DNA from: a bacterium
Lineage (GTDB): Bacteria > Bdellovibrionota_B > Oligoflexia > Silvanigrellales > Silvanigrellaceae
Assembly (NCBI GenBank): GCA_009918675.1
Contig: RGDM01000030.1
Location: 1-35,128 of the forward strand
DNA length: 35,128 nt
Direction: 5' to 3'
Shown here: positions 24,659 through 33,018 of the stretch, one piece after another
Numbering within the stretch: the stretch's first letter is position 1
Layout of the letters: each line of letters opens with the position of its first letter
Translations under genes and position numbers: made by a program
The notes under the pieces: model-generated
Seen by the model: only the letters and a program-made list of their open reading frames with translations
What the model was told of the DNA's origin: nothing
Databases searched by the model: none

Positions 24659-25624
24659 TCACTGTTTCGGTGGATTGCTGCTCATATCGGGATACTCGAG
24701 GACTCCAGCCTTCATCGCACGGGCCGTCTCTTTATCGAGGCGGCTCAGAGAGTCCATCGCCACAATCATTGCCGTTTGCAGCATAGATTCGCTGCAGCCT
24801 TGGCATTTTTGGCTCAGTTCGTTCGCAAAAAGCCAACCCATTGCATATGCGCCCCACACCTTGCCGTCACAGGCGGGCAGGCCTTCGTAGTCGTTTCCTG
24901 AAGGGCAAATGACATGCAGATGTCCGCACGATCGGTTTTCCGGCAACTGCCCAGTCGCAAGGAAGGTGACATCTCTGTCCGTCAATCCACCTGTGCAATC
25001 GCTATGCCTTGCTTCGTGAATCAGCACGCTTGTTCGTGCAACTGTGTTAAGTGACCTGCCTGAGTCATCAAACACGGTGTATGCCTTGCCCAGCTTGATG
25101 ATCCCAACCCGCGGGTCATTCACGGGAATCGCCGTGTTGTTGGTGAAAAAAGAGATATTCCGACGCTGTGCCACAGTTTCCAACCAAACAGCCGTGCCGA
25201 TATTGGTTGCAATCGTCACGGCTTTTCCGGAATCAGATCCGGTGTCTGCCGTGTAACTAAAGCGTGAATCGACTGTTGTATCTGGGCCAATGATGTGGCC
25301 AATACGATCATCCAAATATTTCATCAGGCCACTTCCATCGCTCGTTGAAAATGCCTTGACGAAATAACCTTCAATCTTGGAATCAAATCTTAATCCCTGC
25401 AAGAAACGAAAATCTTCTTTGAGAAATTCTCTTTCCTTCGCAGATAAAGAAGCATCCATGCTAATATTCAATGTTGGATTCAATTGTTCCGCTTGTCCGG
25501 TTTGCGGCGGGGGCAGTTGCGGTGCAGCAACCTTGTCAACAATCCTCTTGCAACCCAAGTTTCCTGCGAGAAACAAAAGTGAAAAAGTGCATGCGAATCT
25601 CTTGATATTTGGACAACTCAGCAT
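24659..25624 (-). CDS. Lipoprotein with HExxH zinc-protease-like motif
   Basis: This 321-residue protein has an N-terminal hydrophobic signal (CTFSLLFLAGNLGC) with Cys25 as likely lipid site; the -3 residue is Asn, so the lipobox is imperfect. A Pro/Gln linker follows. Near residue 203 the sequence VLIHEARHSDC has the HExxH zinc motif at the end of a hydrophobic strand, and the region around it (TDRDVTFL, CPSGNDYEGLPACDGKVWGAYAMGW in blocks, CQGC) is rich in cysteines that could form disulfides. The last part is helical. I do not recognise the family; a secreted metallopeptidase-like protein is the best guess. GGAGG within the end of the upstream gene serves as its ribosome binding site, one base after that gene's stop, so the two form an operon. 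Confidence 0.6.
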   Translation of the reverse strand: MLSCPNIKRFACTFSLLFLAGNLGCKRIVDKVAAPQLPPPQTGQAEQLNPTLNISMDASLSAKEREFLKEDFRFLQGLRFDSKIEGYFVKAFSTSDGSGLMKYLDDRIGHIIGPDTTVDSRFSYTADTGSDSGKAVTIATNIGTAVWLETVAQRRNISFFTNNTAIPVNDPRVGIIKLGKAYTVFDDSGRSLNTVARTSVLIHEARHSDCTGGLTDRDVTFLATGQLPENRSCGHLHVICPSGNDYEGLPACDGKVWGAYAMGWLFANELSQKCQGCSESMLQTAMIVAMDSLSRLDKETARAMKAGVLEYPDMSSNPPKQ

Positions 25625-25625
25625 G

Positions 25626-26216
25626 TTACTTTTCCTCCGTGGTCTTGCTTACGCCGGCAACAAACAGCAGGTCGTCGGGGAGCTCAGCAACCAGCGATTG
25701 ATACGAGGGGGCAAGCTCATCGGGAAACTTCGATTTGAGTCGTTCGAGGTTGGAAAGACACAAGGCGCGAGCCGCTTGCGCAGAACCTCGCGCTTGTCCA
25801 TCGCGCGCGCAAGCCATCAGTTGCCGCGATACGTTGTAACGGACTTCCCGATCTTGAAACGCTCCTTGCATATTCACCGCCAGCTGTTCGGCGAATGCCA
25901 GCAATGCTTGCGGAGTTGCATGCGGGTCCTGCGCCACTTCCTCACGGATTTGTTTAATCAGGGGTGGATTTTCGAGTGACGGCTTAGGAGTTGGCGAGAG
26001 TTTTGCAACAACCTTAACCTCGGACTTAGGGACTTCAACCTCGCCAATTCCAGCTCTCCACAAAGGCTTTGGCGGGCGTCCCGGGTCGGTTTTTCTATTC
26101 AACGTAGTGGCGTTGGCCGGATCTTGAGACGAATCTCTAAAAATCTGGCTAGCGATGCCGCCCAAAACGGCGGAACCTATTGCGACCAGGAACAAGGCAC
26201 TTCGATTCCTGCTCAT
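25626..26216 (-). CDS. Membrane-anchored periplasmic protein of unknown function
   Basis: The ATG at 26216 is preferred (GGGAG ten bases upstream, and it places the membrane helix at the N-terminus). ATG 26237 and TTG 26249 are alternatives in frame. The 196-residue product starts with Arg-flanked helix ALFLVAIGSAVLGGIASQIF (about 7-26), probably an uncleaved anchor, then a Pro/Lys-rich linker (30-85) and a helical domain with two Cys residues (LMACARDGQARG, ALCLSNLERL). No motif is recognised. It is the first gene of a two-gene operon with the HExxH lipoprotein, so it may assist or be a target of that protein. An AT-rich promoter lies upstream. Confidence 0.6.
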   Translation of the reverse strand: MSRNRSALFLVAIGSAVLGGIASQIFRDSSQDPANATTLNRKTDPGRPPKPLWRAGIGEVEVPKSEVKVVAKLSPTPKPSLENPPLIKQIREEVAQDPHATPQALLAFAEQLAVNMQGAFQDREVRYNVSRQLMACARDGQARGSAQAARALCLSNLERLKSKFPDELAPSYQSLVAELPDDLLFVAGVSKTTEEK

Positions 26217-26323
26217 TGTGCAGAGTCTCCCGTTCATCTCAATCAACAAAGCTCAATGCTTGAGGGGTATCGGAGGAAACTCTTTCCGTTTGAGAAAAAA
26301 TCGCTGCCGCTGAGTTTTAAAAA

Positions 26324-26352
26324 TTAATAAAAACTAAGCAAAAAATATCCAA
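26324..26352 (-). promoter_or_regulatory. Candidate sigma-70-type promoter for the 26216-24659 operon
   Basis: On the minus strand TTGGAT (26347-26352) is followed by a 17-base spacer and TATTAA (26324-26329), within the most AT-rich stretch of this part of the window. Each hexamer matches four of six consensus positions. It lies about 110 bases upstream of the ATG at 26216, directly after the HAD gene's stop. Confidence 0.45.
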
Positions 26353-26378
26353 GTCTGCAGGTTAAGGGTGGGTTCGAA

Positions 26379-27080
26379 TCATTCACTTTTGTTCAACGGG
26401 GTCCAGTTCACCACAACGAAACCATCTGCACCCAGGGACCTTGAAATAGCCTTTTGGTTTTTTTTGCTCGGGTTCACTACCACGCGATGTCTGCTTGCGC
26501 TGAGAAGTGGGAGGTCGGCGCGGTGGTCACTGTATGCGACGAACCAAATGGCCTGGTGCGGAATCAACTGGCGCAGGCGAATAATTTTCTCAACGCCGAG
26601 ACAATTAGCACCTCGCAAAGTGATCCCACCCAAGAAAAACATCAGCTGCGATCCAACAATCACTTTTTTTCCCGGATCATGAATTGAAAGCAAAGTTCTC
26701 AGCCACGTCTTGCCCGAGGCACTCACGTAACAAATACGTAACCCATCGCTGCGCAATCTCTCCAATTCCGCATTGACCTCGCGAAACCACAGCGGTGCAA
26801 CTTTTTCGCGAGTCACCTGCTGCAACAGCCTTATGGCTTGTTTGCGCGAATAACCCACTGTTGCACACCAGAGAAGCGCACTTTTAAACTGGGTTTTGCC
26901 AACCAATGAAAATATTTTCAAAACACCAAGCGCAAAACAAAGCAAACCAGCAAGCAATGAGCGCCACCATGATTTTTTAAAGACGAGTTCGCGGATAAGA
27001 ATTCGAAACGAATCGCGCGCAATGACAGTTCCGTCGACATCAAAAAAAGCATAGCTTTGTGTGTCCAAAACGGTGGTCAT
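26379..27080 (-). CDS. HAD-superfamily phosphatase (HAD-IB / SerB-like)
   Basis: The 233-residue protein has the HAD motifs: nucleophile FFDVDGTV near residue 12-19, motif II in CYVSASGKTWL, and motif III/IV in YSDHRADLPLL. A hydrophobic stretch SLLAGLLCFALGVLKIF (about 42-58) in the cap region is typical of HAD-IB subfamily proteins related to phosphoserine phosphatase and membrane-linked HAD enzymes (GPAT- or PlsC-associated). Substrate is therefore likely a small phosphate or phospholipid-derived ester. It is divergent from priA, with about 165 bp between starts. No partner gene on its strand upstream; downstream comes the AT-rich promoter of the next operon. Confidence 0.85.
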   Translation of the reverse strand: MTTVLDTQSYAFFDVDGTVIARDSFRILIRELVFKKSWWRSLLAGLLCFALGVLKIFSLVGKTQFKSALLWCATVGYSRKQAIRLLQQVTREKVAPLWFREVNAELERLRSDGLRICYVSASGKTWLRTLLSIHDPGKKVIVGSQLMFFLGGITLRGANCLGVEKIIRLRQLIPHQAIWFVAYSDHRADLPLLSASRHRVVVNPSKKNQKAISRSLGADGFVVVNWTPLNKSE

Positions 27081-27247
27081 TAGTTTGCTCCTTTGCGCCC
27101 CTTTGTTTCATGGAACGACACTGCTCGCGGGTTGAGCTCAGTGCTCTCTGGCCAGGGGGGAGGGGCTTGTCGCACGCAGTGGTGCTTTGTTAGCGTATGC
27201 AAGCGGCAAGATCGAGCCCCTCAAGATGCCCTCGCAAAAGGACCCTC

Positions 27248-29317
27248 ATGAACCCTTCACCCACTCACTTCGGGCTCTTTGCAGTGGCCAACGCAACTGC
27301 GCACGAGTTGACATATGAAGTGCCAGCTGAGCTTTGTGCGGGGATGAACGAAGGGCAATTGTGTGAATTGCCTGTTCAGGGACGACGCTCGGTGGGTGTG
27401 TTTATGGGCTTTTGTGCGAAGCCCGAATTCGCTTGTCGGCCTGTGAGCAGCATCATCCCTTCCTGTCCGCCCTTGAAAAAGAACGTTCTGGAATTGCTTA
27501 GGTGGTTGGCCCACTACTACGTTTCACCGCTCGGACGCACCATTCACTTGGCCGGACCCGGCTTTGTTTGGACTGTAGACGCGCACGCTAAACGCATGCA
27601 ACGCATGCTGCGCAAGAAAAAAATGGAAATTAAAAGCCCCGAACCCGAGCCGTTAAAAACTCTAAATGAAGAACAACAGCGTTGTTTGGAAGGAATTCTT
27701 GCAACATCCCAAGGCCATGTCACTCTCCTCCAGGGCGTCACAGGCAGCGGCAAAACAGAGATTTATCTTCATCTGGTTCAAGAGGCTGTTTCTGCAGGCG
27801 GGCGTGCTCTGATTCTCGTCCCCGAAATCGCCCTTACGCCACAAATGTGCGAGCGCTTTCGCGTGCATTTTCCCAGCCAGTTGGCTGTTCTTCACTCTGG
27901 GCTGACTCCAGTTGAGCACGAGCGCGAATGGTTTCGCGTTGCAAATGGAGAAGCATATGTCGTTCTTGGAGTGCGTTCAGCAATCTTTGCACCGGTTGCT
28001 GATCTGCGTCTCATTGTTGTGGATGAAGAACATGAGCAAAGTTACAAATGCGACGAGTTTCCCTGCTATCACGCGCGTGATGTTGCCGTAAAAAGAGCCC
28101 AGATTGAAGGCGCCCGCTGTGTCTTGGGAAGTGCAACTCCTTCTCTCGAATCCTATTTGAACTGGGAGCGCAAACGCTACACCCGTGTCCAATTGCAACT
28201 GCGGCATTCGCGACAAGCGAATCGAGTCGAGATTTTTCAATATCGACCAAAGCTACATTCAACCGGTGGTTTGTCGCGCGGAATTGTGCGTTCGTCTCAA
28301 TTCTCCTTTGAAGGCCATGTGATGGCTCCAGGGGTCGTTGACCTGCTCGCACAAACTCAGGCGCGCGGTGAACAAAGCATGGTCATTCTCAACCGCCGGG
28401 GCTTTGCCCAATTCGCGCTCTGCGGAAATTGCGGAGAAGCACTGCAGTGTCCTCACTGTTCGGTGAGTACAACTCTCCATGCGCGCGGCGCGCGTGAACT
28501 TTGTCACTACTGCGGATTCTCCAGGCCAACTTTGCAAAATTGCCCGTCGTGCGGTTCAGAAAAATTAGTTCACATGGGCCTTGGCACTCAAAACATGGAG
28601 CAGGAGCTTGCAGAACGCATTCCGGGAATGGTCGTCGACCGTCTCGATCGCGATGTGCTAACAAGCCAATCACGTCTGTCTGGAATCATCGCACGCTTCC
28701 GCAGCGGCGAAACACAATGCTTAGTTGGAACTCAGATGCTGTCCAAGGGGCACGATTTTCCAAAGGTCACGTTGGTTGTCATTCTCAATGTTGAAGACGG
28801 ACTTTTTGTGCCCGATTACCGCGCCGCCGAAAGAACTTTTCAACTTCTCTGTCAGGCTGCTGGGCGCAGTGGGCGCGGAGCGTTGTCAGGAGTTATTGCT
28901 GTACAGTCGTTAGGTGCAAGTCACCCGGTGTTGAATCTCGCCTTGGAGGGGGCGGTCGACCGCTTTCTCAGCGATGAACTCAAAATGCGTCAGCTTGGTT
29001 GGCACCCACCCGTTTGTCGACAAATTCTTCTCGAAATGCAGCATTCAAAGGAAGAACAACTTTTCAAACTCGGACAGCAACTGCAAAAAGACCTCACTCA
29101 GTTCTGGTCCGAGCAAAAATTAACCCCACAAAACGTTCGTCTGACAGGGCCCATGCCGGCAGTTTTAGCCAAGCTCAAAGGCCAGCATCGTATCCAACTG
29201 GTTATTTCTGCCCAGCGCGACATTCATCCGAGCCGTTTGGTTCCGTCGGAAATCGTGGTTCGTAAGGAATATCAGCATATTCTGAAAGTAGACGTGGATC
29301 CGTTTTCCTTTCTCTAG
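27248..29317 (+). CDS. priA: Primosomal replication restart helicase PriA
   Basis: The ATG at 27248 has AAGGA a few bases upstream; a longer frame from 27197 would add seventeen unconserved residues. At 689 residues it is slightly shorter than E. coli PriA. The N-terminal DNA-binding domain begins FGLFAVANATAHELTYEVP. The helicase core shows GVTGSGKTEIYLHLV (Walker A), VVDEEHEQSYK (DEEH), GSATPSLES, and GTQMLSKGHDFPKVTLV plus QAAGRSGRG (motifs V and VI). The zinc-binding insert carries eight cysteines in CGNCGEALQCPHC, CHYCGF and CPSCGS. PriA reloads the replisome at stalled forks. It is followed 84 bp downstream by the FliG-like gene, on the same strand. Confidence 0.95.
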   Translation: MNPSPTHFGLFAVANATAHELTYEVPAELCAGMNEGQLCELPVQGRRSVGVFMGFCAKPEFACRPVSSIIPSCPPLKKNVLELLRWLAHYYVSPLGRTIHLAGPGFVWTVDAHAKRMQRMLRKKKMEIKSPEPEPLKTLNEEQQRCLEGILATSQGHVTLLQGVTGSGKTEIYLHLVQEAVSAGGRALILVPEIALTPQMCERFRVHFPSQLAVLHSGLTPVEHEREWFRVANGEAYVVLGVRSAIFAPVADLRLIVVDEEHEQSYKCDEFPCYHARDVAVKRAQIEGARCVLGSATPSLESYLNWERKRYTRVQLQLRHSRQANRVEIFQYRPKLHSTGGLSRGIVRSSQFSFEGHVMAPGVVDLLAQTQARGEQSMVILNRRGFAQFALCGNCGEALQCPHCSVSTTLHARGARELCHYCGFSRPTLQNCPSCGSEKLVHMGLGTQNMEQELAERIPGMVVDRLDRDVLTSQSRLSGIIARFRSGETQCLVGTQMLSKGHDFPKVTLVVILNVEDGLFVPDYRAAERTFQLLCQAAGRSGRGALSGVIAVQSLGASHPVLNLALEGAVDRFLSDELKMRQLGWHPPVCRQILLEMQHSKEEQLFKLGQQLQKDLTQFWSEQKLTPQNVRLTGPMPAVLAKLKGQHRIQLVISAQRDIHPSRLVPSEIVVRKEYQHILKVDVDPFSFL

Positions 29318-29401
29318 ATTCAGCTTTTTACGCATTCTGCCGAACTCACCCTCGAGCGGGAAAATACACCAAACCCGTTCGCAGCGGCTTTTGGAGGCAC
29401 A

Positions 29402-30361
29402 ATGGCATTCTCGCAGTCTGACAAAGCGGCAATCGTTCTTTCACTGGTTGGGCATGAGCTTGCAAGCCAACTTTTTATGGGGCTTTCAAAGCGCGAACAG
29501 GCGAGCATTTTGCGCTCCATGACTGCTCATCAGCGCAGCTTGTCAGATTTCGAAATTGCAGAGATCTGCTCAGAGTTTCTTCGTGTGTGTGGAGAAAATT
29601 CAGGGAAAAATCGTTCTTCATTGTCTGCGCCAGCCCAAAAATTTGCTGGAATTGAGCTGCCTCGAGCCTCGCGGGTTGCAGAGATCTGTAACGATATTCC
29701 AGACTGGATTCTTTCCGACCACCTGGCCCGTGAATTAGATTCAGTTGCTTCGGCAGTCCTGGGTTCATTGGATGCTCAGCGGGCAGGGGCGCTGTTTCGC
29801 GCCATGCCAGCCGAGCGGCAGGTCAAACTCATCATGAGTCTTGCCAAGGAACGTGTCCTCGACTCAGCAGTGCTCGACGAGCTTGAAGCCGACCTCGAAG
29901 CTTTGCGAGAGCGCACAGCGAGCGGCCGTTACGGACAAAAGGTGGGCGGTGCGCAGCGCGTTTTGGCATTGGTACAAGCCCTCGATCCCAACCTTCGCAG
30001 CCACATTTTGGAAGAGGTTGAGGCAAGAGAGCCCGCACTCGCCCAGCATTTGCAAGGAGGGTTGTTGTCAGTCGAACGTCTTGCGCAACTGCTTCCTGCA
30101 CATTTGGCGTTGTTGTTGTCGCAGTTGAAGGACGATGACATTGGTGGGTTCTTGCGGGGTGAGTCGAAACAGGTGCAAAATACGTACTTGTCGGCACTTT
30201 CCAAGCGCCGCCGGGAAGACATCGAATGCCTGCTGGCTCCTGAAAAGAAGATCACCCAAAAACAAAAAGCGGAGGCATGTGATCGTCTCCGTTTATGCGC
30301 CCAGCAAATGAAAGGTGAGGGGAAAATCATCTTCCCATGGGAAGAAAGTTTGGTCGGCTGA
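29402..30361 (+). CDS. Stand-alone FliG-like protein (divergent flagellar-switch homologue)
   Basis: This 319-residue protein has about normal FliG length. All three FliG parts can be followed: an N domain (4-60: SDKAAIVLSLVGHELASQLF, LSKREQASILRSM), a middle domain (about 105-200: VLGSLDAQRAGALFRAMPAE, KVGGAQRVLALVQALDPNL, HILEEVEAREPALAQHLQ) and a C domain (about 205-315: LLSQLKDDDIGGFLRGESKQV, YLSALSKRRREDIECLL, QMKGEGKIIFP, where FliG has EEEGKIVI). The EHPQ motif that binds FliM is absent, replaced by ARELDSV. GGAGG lies four bases before the ATG. It is alone beside priA, with no other flagellar gene. It could be part of the motor encoded at 3583-10857, or a flagellar paralogue. Confidence 0.8.
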   Translation: MAFSQSDKAAIVLSLVGHELASQLFMGLSKREQASILRSMTAHQRSLSDFEIAEICSEFLRVCGENSGKNRSSLSAPAQKFAGIELPRASRVAEICNDIPDWILSDHLARELDSVASAVLGSLDAQRAGALFRAMPAERQVKLIMSLAKERVLDSAVLDELEADLEALRERTASGRYGQKVGGAQRVLALVQALDPNLRSHILEEVEAREPALAQHLQGGLLSVERLAQLLPAHLALLLSQLKDDDIGGFLRGESKQVQNTYLSALSKRRREDIECLLAPEKKITQKQKAEACDRLRLCAQQMKGEGKIIFPWEESLVG

Positions 30362-30430
30362 ACGCGGTAGACGTGTCCAAAAGGTTCTTTGGCCACCGCT
30401 CATCCGCGTACGCGGCACACCGCACTTCGA

Positions 30431-30481
30431 GGGGCTCACACGAGCCCCGCCGCAAGCCGCAAAAGTCACTCAGTTTTGCGG
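30431..30481. terminator. Pair of hairpins between convergent genes
   Basis: GGGGCTC-ACAC-GAGCCCC (30431-30448) is a perfect seven-pair stem with a four-base loop. Nearby CCGCAAAA (30457-30464) pairs with TTTTGCGG (30474-30481), overlapping the stop of the minus-strand gene. They sit where the FliG-like gene and the small secreted gene converge. Neither is followed by a T run, so intrinsic termination is unproven. Confidence 0.35.
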
Positions 30482-30784
30482 GTTGCGCTCCACCTTTCGC
30501 GATTCCGAACGCGCTTCTTCACTTGTTCTGGAGGCTGGAGCCGCCGAGCAGTTGGCAAACTGTTGACCATCCTTGAGAATCTCGGTCTCTTGGCCTTTTC
30601 CTGCTGTTTTGACCCTTGCCGAGGCGTCGGTGCAAAACTGTAGGGTTTCACTGGCCTGAGGGGGCTGCTCTTCCGACTTGCGGGTCCCCAGTCCAACCCG
30701 GTCCTTATTGCTGGCGGCCCAGATTTGGCTCACCGGCGCTGCAATCAGCAATCCCAGAGCTACAACCACGAGTGCCTTCTTCAT
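30470..30784 (-). CDS. Small secreted protein, 104 aa, unknown function
   Basis: A strong GGAGG site five bases before the ATG at 30784 supports translation. Residues 1-23 are a Sec signal peptide (KKALVVVALGLLIAAPVSQIWA, cleavage after IWA). The mature peptide of about 80 residues is polar, rich in Ser, Glu, Lys and Gln, and holds two cysteines (LQFCTDA and ANCSA) about 27 residues apart that could form a disulfide. No family is recognised. It is transcribed away from the G3E GTPase gene and toward the FliG-like gene. Secretion to the periplasm is well supported by the signal; its role is unknown. Confidence 0.65.
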   Translation of the reverse strand: MKKALVVVALGLLIAAPVSQIWAASNKDRVGLGTRKSEEQPPQASETLQFCTDASARVKTAGKGQETEILKDGQQFANCSAAPASRTSEEARSESRKVERNPQN

Positions 30785-30926
30785 ATGACCCTCCCTGTCA
30801 GGGACAATCGCCCCTCTCTAAATCCTAATTCTATGCTTCGGAAATTGTTTTCCAGACTTTAGCGATCCGCGGTTGTCGTGCGCCCAACACTCGGTTAAGG
30901 GAAGCGAGTCATGCGCGGAGGGAGTT

Positions 30927-31943
30927 ATGTTTTTTGCAGCGAAAGTCACTAGAACGAGTTCACCTGAGTTTGGTGGAAAAGAAATTCCAGTAACAATTGT
31001 CACTGGATTCCTTGGGTCAGGAAAAACAACACTGCTCAACCGCATGTTGACTGAAAGTCACGGAAAAAAAATTGCCGTCGTACTCAACGAGATCGGTGAT
31101 GTGAATCTTGACAGCGAACTTGTCGTGCAATCGTTGGGCGAAGAGCTCAAGGTTATGAACAACGGTTGCCTTTGCTGCACCGTGCGAGGAGATTTAACCC
31201 GCGCAGCCAAAGACCTTCTTAAAAGTAAGGTCGATTTCGATCACCTGGTGATTGAAACCACAGGTATGGCTGATCCAAGCCCCGTGGCACAAACCTTTTT
31301 CATGGACGAAGATCTGCAACGCCACTATTTCCTCGATGCCATTCTCACTGTCGTAGATGCATTTCATATCGAGAAAAATCTTAAAACCGTGAAAGAAACG
31401 CAAGACCAAATTGGCTTTGCTGACGTTGTTGTTCTCAATAAAACCGACCTAGTCTCTGCAGAACAACTCACTGAAGTTGAAAAGATGATCCGCAGCATCA
31501 ATGGCGTTTCAAAGCTCTTCAAAACGCAGAAATGCGCGGTGCCAATTGGCGATGTGTTGGGAATTGGTGCATTCGACTTGCAGGATCGCGTGAAGATCGA
31601 TTCATCGATCCTCGTCGAATATCATGAGCACTCTCACGACGATGAAATTCAAAGTATTTATATTGAAGAAAAGCGTCCGCTCGATCTCGAAAAACTCAAC
31701 AAGTTCATGTCGCTTCTCGTCAATGAATTGGGCGAGCAGGTGCTTCGTAGCAAGGGTGTGATTTATGTCAAAGATAACCCTCTGCGGGTTGTGTTTCAGG
31801 GTGTTCACATGACCATCGGTAGTTCACCCGATCGCGAATGGAATCCGGGTGAAGAACGCAAAACACAGATGGTTTTCATTGGCCGCCATTTGCCGCGCGA
31901 TGTGCTGGCCGAGGGGCTTTCGATGTGTGTGGCTGAAGCCTAG
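30927..31943 (+). CDS. G3E-family GTPase (CobW/YjiA/ZNG-like metallochaperone)
   Basis: The ATG at 30927 has GGAGG five bases upstream; a TTG-started extension to 30873 is not needed. The 338-residue protein shows Walker A GFLGSGKTT (27-35), the metal-binding CLCC (81-84) in NNGCLCCTVRGDL, IETTGMADPSPV, and NKTD (171-174). Between the GTPase and C-terminal CobW domain lies a His-rich stretch EYHEHSHDDE (231-240), a hallmark of metal-handling members. It likely uses GTP hydrolysis to deliver a metal, such as zinc or cobalt, to a client protein. No metalloenzyme or Zur box is obvious alongside, so the metal is unknown. The neighbouring minus-strand AstE-like zinc hydrolase is a possible client by position only. 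Confidence 0.92.
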   Translation: MFFAAKVTRTSSPEFGGKEIPVTIVTGFLGSGKTTLLNRMLTESHGKKIAVVLNEIGDVNLDSELVVQSLGEELKVMNNGCLCCTVRGDLTRAAKDLLKSKVDFDHLVIETTGMADPSPVAQTFFMDEDLQRHYFLDAILTVVDAFHIEKNLKTVKETQDQIGFADVVVLNKTDLVSAEQLTEVEKMIRSINGVSKLFKTQKCAVPIGDVLGIGAFDLQDRVKIDSSILVEYHEHSHDDEIQSIYIEEKRPLDLEKLNKFMSLLVNELGEQVLRSKGVIYVKDNPLRVVFQGVHMTIGSSPDREWNPGEERKTQMVFIGRHLPRDVLAEGLSMCVAEA

Positions 31944-31988
31944 TTTCTGATTCACATGTGAAGAAAAAAGGCTGGACTCGCGCTGTTC

Positions 31989-32028
31989 AGAAGCGGATCT
32001 CAGTGGCCCCGAGAAGCGGATCTCAGTG
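31989..32028. repeat. 17-bp direct repeat between convergent genes
   Basis: AGAAGCGGATCTCAGTG occurs at 31989-32005 and again at 32012-32028, separated by six bases. The second copy contains the stop codon of the minus-strand AstE-like gene (32023-32025). It looks like a local duplication and shows no dyad, so it is not a terminator. Confidence 0.8.
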
Positions 32029-33015
32029 ATTCCACAAGCGTCGCGGGTGTTCATTTAGGGGCTGAACGATCTGCACGATGTCGCCATCTTGATGATCAAT
32101 TGGTTTACCTTGCGCATCGCGTTTCGGGTATTTCGGAAACATCAGGAAACCTTCGACGGGTGCGCGCAAAATTTCACCAGGCCTGACAACTCCCAGCTCT
32201 TCATTTGCTTTCACGTATTGAAAGTTTGCGAAGCCCGGGTTGAGCATCGCCTCATCGCCCGGCCAAGGGAGCTTGGCGACCACCTGATAAAAGCGCAAAT
32301 CGCGGGAGCTGTCGGGTGCTGAGGGCTGTGGTTTTTGGCCATGCTCAAGCTCAGTTTCAACAAAGCCAATCACCCGTTGCAAACTTGAGAGCGTCACTTG
32401 GTAGGCATCGCGTGAAAGACCTGCGCGCCCAAGTTCAAGGGTCACGGCAGGTTTACCGTGCTGCCTAAGCCATTCGTCGCCGCACAAACCTTCCTTTGAA
32501 AAAGCAGTTTTGATATCGCGCGTCACGAAGTGCTCTCCGCCGCCCATATGCGCCGCCCAACAATAAGATTCTTCGTGATAGGCAAAGGTGAAAAACGGAA
32601 AAACAGCGGGCTGATTGGTTTGGTGATAGTCAATAAAAAGATCAGCCTCAGAGAGCACTTTGGCGATCTCAATCGCACGTTTTCCTTCCAACGATTTTGT
32701 ATCAGTGAGATTGAAACACCGATTCAAATCTCGTTCTACAAAGCGTGTCCCTTGGCGAACAGCATCAGGATTTCCCAGGATGAAAAAATACCGTGCCTTC
32801 AGGTTTGCGTTATCTTCAGATAAATCTGCAATCATGTTCAGCACGGCGGGTAAACTGCCTGTTTCGTTACCGTGAATGGCGGTGCCTATGACAACTGTGA
32901 ATTGAGAATGACTCGAACCAAGTTCGACACACCAAGGGATGATAGAAGGAAAATCATCGGTCCACCGCTCAAAAGTCTCAAGCAGGGCATTGTTGGAAAT
33001 CTCTGCTGAAAACAT
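32023..33015 (-). CDS. Succinylglutamate desuccinylase/aspartoacylase (AstE/AspA) family protein
   Basis: From the ATG at 33015 the protein has 330 residues (a TTG one codon upstream is also possible). Zinc-site residues are visible: GTAIHGNETG (His48, Glu51) and the later DYHQT (His131); RDLNRCFN and VTLELGRAG match substrate- and catalysis-related blocks of the family. A C-terminal beta domain (about 235-330) follows, as in other members. These zinc enzymes remove acyl groups from N-acyl amino acids or related small molecules. It begins three bases after the stop of the HATPase gene, so both are co-transcribed. The substrate is unknown; AstE proper is less likely, since no arginine succinyltransferase gene is present. 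Confidence 0.87.
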   Translation of the reverse strand: MFSAEISNNALLETFERWTDDFPSIIPWCVELGSSHSQFTVVIGTAIHGNETGSLPAVLNMIADLSEDNANLKARYFFILGNPDAVRQGTRFVERDLNRCFNLTDTKSLEGKRAIEIAKVLSEADLFIDYHQTNQPAVFPFFTFAYHEESYCWAAHMGGGEHFVTRDIKTAFSKEGLCGDEWLRQHGKPAVTLELGRAGLSRDAYQVTLSSLQRVIGFVETELEHGQKPQPSAPDSSRDLRFYQVVAKLPWPGDEAMLNPGFANFQYVKANEELGVVRPGEILRAPVEGFLMFPKYPKRDAQGKPIDHQDGDIVQIVQPLNEHPRRLWNH

Positions 33016-33018
33016 CAA

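Noticed and set aside
27160..27222. GGGGCT ... AGCCCC arms between the HAD gene and priA
   Set aside because: The arms are more than 40 bases apart and imperfect, with no link to a start or stop.
31951..31962. Palindrome TTCACATGTGAA after the G3E GTPase gene as a terminator
   Set aside because: It has no loop of useful size and is followed by A residues, not T, on the plus strand; on the minus strand the T run precedes the dyad.
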